From positions 1 through 64,000 of the forward strand of contig CAZEQY010000003.1 of the NCBI GenBank assembly GCA_964514655.1: a DNA stretch of 64,000 nt, written 5' to 3'. Every line of letters begins with the position of its first letter. Position 1 is the first letter of the stretch. The notes under the pieces are model-generated. The model had not been told where the DNA came from and made no database searches. It saw only the letters and a program-made list of their open reading frames with translations. The DNA comes from SZAS-7 sp964514655 (GTDB lineage Bacteria; Chlamydiota; Chlamydiia; Chlamydiales; FEN-1388). The position numbers were made by a program, and so were the translations under genes. Of this stretch, positions 58,964 to 64,000 are shown one piece after another.

Positions 58964-60564
58964 TATTTCATCCGGTAATAAAGCTGCGATGCTTCGTTAA
59001 TGATTTCTTTTATTTCTAGCTGGGATTCTAAACCCATAAAGCGTTTTTGCTCTATCGAGATCAGTAAGCTGCGAATTTCTCCCTGCAGTCCATCGGTACC
59101 TAGCTCTTCTGGAAGCTCTGCAAGTGTAGAAGTCATGCCCTTTTCATACAGCCTTAGCAATAGAGCCTTGCGAAGCAGCTGGCAGCACATATCTGGATTT
59201 TGCTTTTCTTTAATAGCCTCCATGATAATGTCTCGGCTTGACTTTCCCTTTTTTTGACTTTCTAGCCACAGCTTTTTACACATAGCTTGAGCAGCAAGTG
59301 CAGCAAGCAAAAAGAAGCCGGCATATAAAAGTAGGACGTTTTGTAGATGCTTTGTCTCTCTTTGCTGTGGCTCAAGGCTGATATTTCCCTGCACCTCTAT
59401 AGGCCACACTGGAGGCGGCATGCCTTCGAGATTTGGCTCTTTAACATCTCCTGATTTACCAGGCCGTACGCTAATGACGATAGGATCGCTCTTTCTTGTG
59501 ATATAGGTTTTTGTGATGGGATCAAAAGAAGAAAATTCAATCGATGGAATCATCTTCAGCCCACCAACTAGTGGGCGCATGTTCACTGTAAAACGCTTTT
59601 GCCCACTTTTCATCTCTCCAACTGGCGATAGATCACTTAGGCGAAAGACATCTTTAAAACCCTTTTGCACACTAAGGTCAGGAAACTGAACTGTATCATA
59701 ATCGCCACTACCCGTTACAGACACCTGTAGGACTATTTTTTCACCGACGGCAATATTTGTAGGACTTATCGGTTTGACGTTCCAGTAAAAATCGCCAATC
59801 GCGCCGTTAAATGACACAGGCATACCCTGCTTTGGAAAAGGGGCAACAACAACCTGAACAGTCGGAGCTTCAGCGCGCATGAGATTTTTAGAGACGACCT
59901 TATTTCCATACGGGTCTTGCCCATACATATATCCCTCTATCGAAGATATACCTGAATTGTAGGTGCCAGGCTCCAAGGCAACAGCAGTCTGAGAAATCAA
60001 CTGCACAGTGCTTGCACCTTGAGGATAATCTTCTATCTTTGGCGCTCCAACAGTTCTAAACCCGGAAAATTCTAGTAGCGGCAGCGTCTCTTTTGTAAGC
60101 TGTATAGGTGTCTGAAAGGTAATGAGGTACTGAAAGGTAATCTTCTGGCCTGGATAAAAAGGACCCTTTTCAGCAATGCGCGCATCAAGCTGCAACTGCC
60201 CAGAAATTTGAGCTCCTGCCACTTCGTATGAAACAGGGGGAGAATTTATAACACTATCTCCAACCTTTACCTGTATTGTAGGAAAGAGATAAAGCCCTTG
60301 TTGCTTTGCAGGCAGGCTAAAGGTATAGGTTGAAAGCACTAATTCTCCTACGACACTATCTTTAACCTTAGCTACCACTAAACGTTGTCCATCTACAGAA
60401 AAGCTTGAATCATCAATCTGTTGCCACGCAGGGTGCTGGATATCGATTTGTCCCTGGATAGTATCATTTGGCATAGACCTAGGGATCTGAACTGCAATTT
60501 TTGAATCAACTGCAGCAAGCTGCAGAGAAATTGCCATAAACAAAACAAGAAATCTAAACCACAT
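58963..60564 (-). CDS. BatD-family protein (oxygen tolerance)
   Basis: The 533-residue protein has a signal peptide (MWFRFLVLFMAISLQLAA), a long beta-rich periplasmic region with BatD features (PFYPGQKITFQYLITFQT, VPFPKQGM-type linkers) and one C-terminal membrane helix (VLLLYAGFFLLAALAAQAMC) with a cytosolic tail. BatD proteins act with MoxR and VWA proteins at the envelope; precise function is unsettled. It is the first gene of a batD-batE-propeller operon, divergent from the collagen-like gene. Confidence 0.85.
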   Translation of the reverse strand: MWFRFLVLFMAISLQLAAVDSKIAVQIPRSMPNDTIQGQIDIQHPAWQQIDDSSFSVDGQRLVVAKVKDSVVGELVLSTYTFSLPAKQQGLYLFPTIQVKVGDSVINSPPVSYEVAGAQISGQLQLDARIAEKGPFYPGQKITFQYLITFQTPIQLTKETLPLLEFSGFRTVGAPKIEDYPQGASTVQLISQTAVALEPGTYNSGISSIEGYMYGQDPYGNKVVSKNLMRAEAPTVQVVVAPFPKQGMPVSFNGAIGDFYWNVKPISPTNIAVGEKIVLQVSVTGSGDYDTVQFPDLSVQKGFKDVFRLSDLSPVGEMKSGQKRFTVNMRPLVGGLKMIPSIEFSSFDPITKTYITRKSDPIVISVRPGKSGDVKEPNLEGMPPPVWPIEVQGNISLEPQQRETKHLQNVLLLYAGFFLLAALAAQAMCKKLWLESQKKGKSSRDIIMEAIKEKQNPDMCCQLLRKALLLRLYEKGMTSTLAELPEELGTDGLQGEIRSLLISIEQKRFMGLESQLEIKEIINEASQLYYRMK

Positions 60565-60588
60565 AGTGAAGCTCGAGCATTTCCTATT

Positions 60589-60617
60589 TATGTAAGAAAA
60601 TGTTGGATTTGTGTCAA
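60589..60617 (-). promoter_or_regulatory. Candidate promoter for batD
   Basis: On the minus strand TTGACA (60617-60612) and TACATA (60594-60589) are 17 bp apart, 25 bp before the batD ATG. The -10 match is modest. The 187-bp divergent region must also hold the collagen-gene promoter, where I see only weak candidates. Confidence 0.35.
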
Positions 60618-60750
60618 CAGCTTACACCTTTTCTCAAAAACAACATCCCTATTGTATTTTTCCCGTAAATTCATAATAGTCCCCCAGCCATGTCGAAATT
60701 ACTAAAATTATTAAACCCCTTAAACAATACACATAAGCGAGTAACATTTT

Positions 60751-62055
60751 ATGAATTACAAATTTATAATTTTTTGCCTTGCCATGGCATCTTCACTTTC
60801 TGCAGACATCTCAAGGCCCATTATCTACATAAAAGGCAATAACCAAGAATGCCCAAACTGCCCAACCGGCAGTAATACTAAACATGAAAGTGGCCCCACA
60901 GGGCCAACCGGACCACGGGGCGCTGAAGGCCCAAGAGGATCTATAGGACCAACAGGACCTCGCGGCACTGATGGCATTGGAGGACCAAAGGGTGATGCAG
61001 GTCACACAGGTCCAATGGGCCCTTGTGGCCCCACAGGGGCCATTGGAGAACGAGGCTTTGATGGAACCATCGGGCCAACAGGTCCTTGCGGCGAAACAGG
61101 CGCATGCGGTTCGACAGGACCTACTGGAAGCATAGGAGTAACCGGAGATACGGGTCATACCGGGCCAACAGGGCCGCAAGGCTTTGATGGAAATACCGGA
61201 GCAACAGGCCCAACAGGCACACCTGGTTCAGCAGGACCCACAGGAAGCACCGGAGCAACTGGATATACAGGTCATACCGGACCAACAGGACCGCAAGGCC
61301 CAAGCGGCACACGCGGTTCGACAGGGCCAACTGGAAGCATAGGAGCAATTGGTGATACGGGAGCAACAGGTCCGCAAGGCTTAAGCGGCGTGACCGGCCC
61401 GACAGGACCTACAGGCTGCTGCCCATGTCAGCAGGCATTTTTTGTTGGAAGCATGCATGCATTTAATCCTGCAACTTCAACCTTTGGACCTATCACCGCT
61501 TCTGCTTGGAACCTTACCGACAATCCACCAACTCCCCTTACACTCAAAGCAACAGCAAACAACACACTTGGTATCGCAGAAACAACCGCTATCACCGAAC
61601 ATACTTTTGTTCAGTTAGACTTGCGGGATATCATGCGCACAGTTCCAATGCCTGATAGCATCTCGTTAACTGTACACAGCATCTTTGATGGAGAAGGTTA
61701 TGAAATCTATGAATCATCTCGAGCTGGTCTTCTTGGGCACTTTGTGGCAGAAAGTATAAGCCATAATACAGATGGTATAGATAGCATTGTCATACCAATT
61801 TCACCTCGATTTCCCTTTATTAACATCACTGCAGCTGCTCGTGGAGCCGGCAAGAGATGTGACGTGCTACTCGGGGCCATAACAATTCCTAAAAGTGATC
61901 ACAACCAAGGGCCAATGCTTGTTGTTATTGATGAGTCCATCACAAATACAGCAAACGTAATAGGCAGTTTTGATGGCCAAATTGCGATCTTTAAAGGCAT
62001 TGATTCGCAAAAAATGCGTCATTGGGATGCAACTTTAGGCAAGTGGCTACCATAA
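60751..62055 (+). CDS. Collagen-like surface protein with 58 Gly-X-Y triplets
   Basis: The signal peptide (MNYKFIIFCLAMASSLSA) leads through a short Cys-containing linker (CPNCPTG) to an unbroken run of 58 G-X-Y triplets, residues 48-221. GPT, GPQ and GAT dominate; Thr is common at Y, as in Bacillus BclA-type collagens. A higher-order repeat (GST GPT GSI G.. GDT GHT GPT GPQ) is present. A CC-PC motif marks the end of the stalk, and a globular beta-rich domain of about 210 residues follows. It should form a trimeric stalk on the surface. It lies 14 bp before the DUF11 gene. Firmicutes-like composition suggests transfer. Confidence 0.9.
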   Translation: MNYKFIIFCLAMASSLSADISRPIIYIKGNNQECPNCPTGSNTKHESGPTGPTGPRGAEGPRGSIGPTGPRGTDGIGGPKGDAGHTGPMGPCGPTGAIGERGFDGTIGPTGPCGETGACGSTGPTGSIGVTGDTGHTGPTGPQGFDGNTGATGPTGTPGSAGPTGSTGATGYTGHTGPTGPQGPSGTRGSTGPTGSIGAIGDTGATGPQGLSGVTGPTGPTGCCPCQQAFFVGSMHAFNPATSTFGPITASAWNLTDNPPTPLTLKATANNTLGIAETTAITEHTFVQLDLRDIMRTVPMPDSISLTVHSIFDGEGYEIYESSRAGLLGHFVAESISHNTDGIDSIVIPISPRFPFINITAAARGAGKRCDVLLGAITIPKSDHNQGPMLVVIDESITNTANVIGSFDGQIAIFKGIDSQKMRHWDATLGKWLP

Positions 62056-62069
62056 CATAAAGGATTCCT

Positions 62070-63692
62070 ATGAAAAACACCTTCTTATTACTATTTATTA
62101 TGTGCTCATTGCACCTAGATGGCGCCTATATTTTGCGCTATAGCACTACAGATAACGGGGGTATTTCCTATACGGGAAATACCTTAGGCCTCACAAAAGC
62201 TGCAGGTAAAAACACTCCGGGCACCGATGATTCAATCGGTGTTTTTATCACCACAAAACAGCCCCTACCGCCACCTGTTGGAACATACCCCAATGATGGC
62301 TCCCACGCCGGAACCACCCTAAACTACACCCTCAATAGCTCTAGCGGCGTACTTGACCTACCAGCCGGCGCTCAAGTACTATATGCAGAGCTTATCTGGT
62401 CAGGTAGCTATTCGTTTTATAGTGAAATTACAGGTAAGCAACCTGATGGCCCTGTTACCTTTACAACGCCGCTTGGAGAAACATTTCAAATTAGTGCTGA
62501 TCCACACACTGCTCAAAATGCAATCACGCCATCCTATGAATGTCCCGGGCCAACACCAACCCCATGCACGTGTCCCTGCGGAAATTATGTGCGAAGTGCC
62601 GATGTCACGAGCATCGTCCAGGAGGCACTCGATGGCACCTACACAGTAGGAGCTATAGCAGGAACAGTCAACAAAGGCGATGACACACACAACGCTGCCA
62701 ACTGGTCGCTTGCCGTCATCTACCACCACCCAAACATGTTTACATACAATATGACGCTCTTTATTGGATGTGAACAGGCATCATATACAACAAATCAGCC
62801 AGCTACGGTGACAGGTTTTTGCGTACCGCCATCGGGAAATGTAAATGGCAGAATTTTTGTAACGGCAACAGAAGCTGACGCCAATAAAACAGGCGACACC
62901 CTGCTCTTTGGCAAAACCCTTCCCCTAACAAATGCCAACAGGCTATCAGGAGGCAATAACCCCATCACAAACTTCTTTGCCTCACAAGTCAACACCCTTT
63001 TGCCTCTTAGTGTTGATGCAAACACAGGAAAGCTTATAGCTATCGGCTCATCGCAACTAGACACAAGAGGAAGCTATGGAACCTACAACAACAATGCCTC
63101 TAGCGGCACAAACATCTCCGGAGGAAGACAAGGCTATGACTGTACTAGCATTGATATAAGCAATCTACTTGCCTACAATCAAACTACTGCCTATGCCTTA
63201 GGAACAACTAGCAGTGATGACTACACGATAAGCTCTATTGCTATGCAGATAGAGGTTGGTGCACCCATTTTGTCAGCAACAAAGTTAGTAAACGAAGCAA
63301 CCGCGGTACATTCCGTCGTTGGCGATGATGTTACCTTTACATTTAGCATAACAAATAACGGTACGGCAGATGCCTATTCTATTATCTTTTCTGATGAGCT
63401 TGAAGAGGGCCTAAGCTACATTCCCGGAAGCTTTTCCTTTAATGGGATTGCGCAGTCTGACCCAAATCTACAGTCAGGATTTTCTATGGGCAATTTAAGT
63501 AAAGACTCGTCTGCAACGATCAAATTTCATGCGCATATTGACTCGTTTCCAGAGGCAGGCAATGTATTTGAAAACCAAGCTCAATTGCAATATAACTTTC
63601 AACCATGCCAAGGAAATAGAGTAAGCCTCAACGCGGCAACGAATATAGTCGAAATTATTCTTCCTTGCACATGTAGTTGCTGCCCTTCGTAG
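62070..63692 (+). CDS. Secreted DUF11-domain surface protein, Firmicutes-like
   Basis: The 540-residue protein has a signal peptide (MKNTFLLLFIMCSLHLDGA). A large N-terminal domain carries DLPAGAQVLYAELIWSGSY, NYVRSADVTSIV, VTATEADANKTGDTLLFG and GRQGYDCTSIDISNLL, segments I associate with DUF11 proteins of Bacillus and relatives. One DUF11 repeat follows (SATKLVNEATAVHSVVGDDV, ITNNGTADAYSIIFSDEL). The C-terminus is Cys-rich (CTCSCCPS), as is CTCPCGN in the middle, which suggests disulfide cross-linking. It is cotranscribed with the collagen-like gene. AAAGGA precedes the ATG. Confidence 0.82.
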   Translation: MKNTFLLLFIMCSLHLDGAYILRYSTTDNGGISYTGNTLGLTKAAGKNTPGTDDSIGVFITTKQPLPPPVGTYPNDGSHAGTTLNYTLNSSSGVLDLPAGAQVLYAELIWSGSYSFYSEITGKQPDGPVTFTTPLGETFQISADPHTAQNAITPSYECPGPTPTPCTCPCGNYVRSADVTSIVQEALDGTYTVGAIAGTVNKGDDTHNAANWSLAVIYHHPNMFTYNMTLFIGCEQASYTTNQPATVTGFCVPPSGNVNGRIFVTATEADANKTGDTLLFGKTLPLTNANRLSGGNNPITNFFASQVNTLLPLSVDANTGKLIAIGSSQLDTRGSYGTYNNNASSGTNISGGRQGYDCTSIDISNLLAYNQTTAYALGTTSSDDYTISSIAMQIEVGAPILSATKLVNEATAVHSVVGDDVTFTFSITNNGTADAYSIIFSDELEEGLSYIPGSFSFNGIAQSDPNLQSGFSMGNLSKDSSATIKFHAHIDSFPEAGNVFENQAQLQYNFQPCQGNRVSLNAATNIVEIILPCTCSCCPS

Positions 63693-63697
63693 AAACC

Positions 63698-63719
63698 GGC
63701 GCGCCTTTATAGGCGCGCC
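63698..63719. terminator. Bidirectional hairpin between convergent genes
   Basis: GGCGCGCC-TTTATA-GGCGCGCC forms a perfect 8-bp GC stem between the DUF11 stop and the end of the minus-strand protease gene, whose last codons lie in one arm. T runs are short. Confidence 0.5.
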
Positions 63720-64000
63720 AAATCTGAAAGCACGCGTAAACGCATATAGCTTGCATCAGCTTGTGTGTAGTCTAAAGGCTTGTTCTGAATAAGGTAATGC
63801 ACGGCAAGGAGCACAAAAATGCCGCAATCGGCACTATTTTCTTGTTTGGGGCAGGGCTCAATGTTCAACAAAAAGTCATTATCGTCCAAAATTACGCACT
63901 CTTCTAAGGCAATTTTTTCTAGATAGACGCGAATGGCCTTTATTGCAGCAAGTGGTGGCGGACATGAAAGAGAATCGTAGTATCGAAACCTTCGACTACG
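63707..64000 (-). CDS. Ulp1/SENP-type cysteine protease (C48), C-terminal fragment cut by the window edge
   Basis: The frame is open from base 64000 for 97 codons; the true start lies outside. It reads FRYYDSLSC (Ulp1 'YDSL' strand), then a helical segment, and QENSADCGIFVLLAVHYLI, which carries the conserved Gln and catalytic Cys of the C48 family (QxNxxDCGxF). The His and Asp of the triad must lie upstream. Family members remove ubiquitin, SUMO or NEDD8; the chlamydial ChlaDub enzymes belong here. Host deubiquitination is the likely role, inferred. The apparent TTG start at 63889 is internal. Confidence 0.88.
   Translation of the reverse strand, partial: RSRRFRYYDSLSCPPPLAAIKAIRVYLEKIALEECVILDDNDFLLNIEPCPKQENSADCGIFVLLAVHYLIQNKPLDYTQADASYMRLRVLSDLARL

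Noticed and set aside
60811..61366. Antisense Cys/Trp-rich and Leu-rich frames across the collagen gene
   Set aside because: Mirror of the Gly-X-Y codon repeats; no independent support.
63707..63889. Short 60-residue gene starting at TTG 63889
   Set aside because: The frame continues without stop to the window edge and includes Ulp1 motifs, so the TTG is internal.

Overview
The window is almost fully coding chromosomal DNA. It most likely comes from a member of the Chlamydiae outside the genus Chlamydia (an amoeba- or arthropod-associated relative); I cannot fix the family. Three things support this. Blocks of gene order match what I remember of Chlamydia: dnaB..mnmG-lplA; sdhCAB next to tatD-dsbD-tolQ-tolR-(tonB-like)-tolB-pal-LysM; and rsmD, metallophosphoesterase and glgC in one neighbourhood. 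MurA carries Asp at residue 119 in place of the catalytic Cys, the substitution reported for C. trachomatis. There are also eukaryote-directed proteins (Fic, a Ulp1-type protease, an ankyrin-like protein, Inc-like bilobed membrane proteins). Genes that pathogenic Chlamydia lack, or are not known to carry, are present: murI, metK, an OxdC-type bicupin and a collagen-like protein.

Layout. 0-2.3 kb: a hairpin-ended repeat, rarA and a coupled fic gene. 2.3-5.4 kb: a repeat and hairpin patch, tRNA-Ser(GGA), a zinc ABC importer (znuA-znuC-znuB) and tRNA-Ser(GCT). 5.4-11.2 kb: housekeeping genes dnaB, murA, a 29-residue COX24-like peptide gene, mnmG and lplA. 11.2-12.1 kb: an Inc-like membrane protein with a degraded tail. 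12.2-24.0 kb (minus strand): one tightly packed operon dsbD-tatD-CDF-(927 aa unknown)-sdhC-sdhA-sdhB-GT39. 24.1-31.9 kb (plus strand): the Tol-Pal envelope system followed by LysM, murI and metK, interrupted between tolB and pal by two repeat-bounded insertions.

31.9-42 kb is an accessory stretch: esterase, unknown proteins, ankyrin-like protein, serine hydrolase, monothiol thioredoxin-like protein, TPR/Sel1 protein. 41.2-48.5 kb holds an NFACT-R protein, an OmpR-type response regulator, two DMT permeases, rsmD, a TetR regulator, a zinc-ribbon protein, a secreted beta-propeller and a glycine-zipper protein. 48.6-56.7 kb holds the bicupin, a very large MORN-repeat protein, an MFS transporter, glgC and a phosphoesterase. 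56.8-64 kb is envelope and surface: a secreted propeller, BatE and BatD, then a two-gene collagen-like/DUF11 surface cassette that looks Firmicutes-like, and the C-terminal end of a Ulp1/C48 cysteine protease cut by the window edge.

Most unusual points: (i) a PD-(D/E)XK 'GxxExxY' gene between perfect 42-bp inverted repeats; (ii) a MITE-like family built of TCTTRR hexamers, one copy with 18-bp terminal inverted repeats and a 10-bp target duplication, the other two placed at stop codons; (iii) at least three genes (rarA, dnaB, a DMT permease) whose -10 box ends 7-8 nt before the ATG, implying leaderless mRNAs; (iv) the collagen/DUF11 cassette. No rRNA, CRISPR array or complete transposase gene was found. 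All family calls come from reading the sequence and memory of families; no searches were run.
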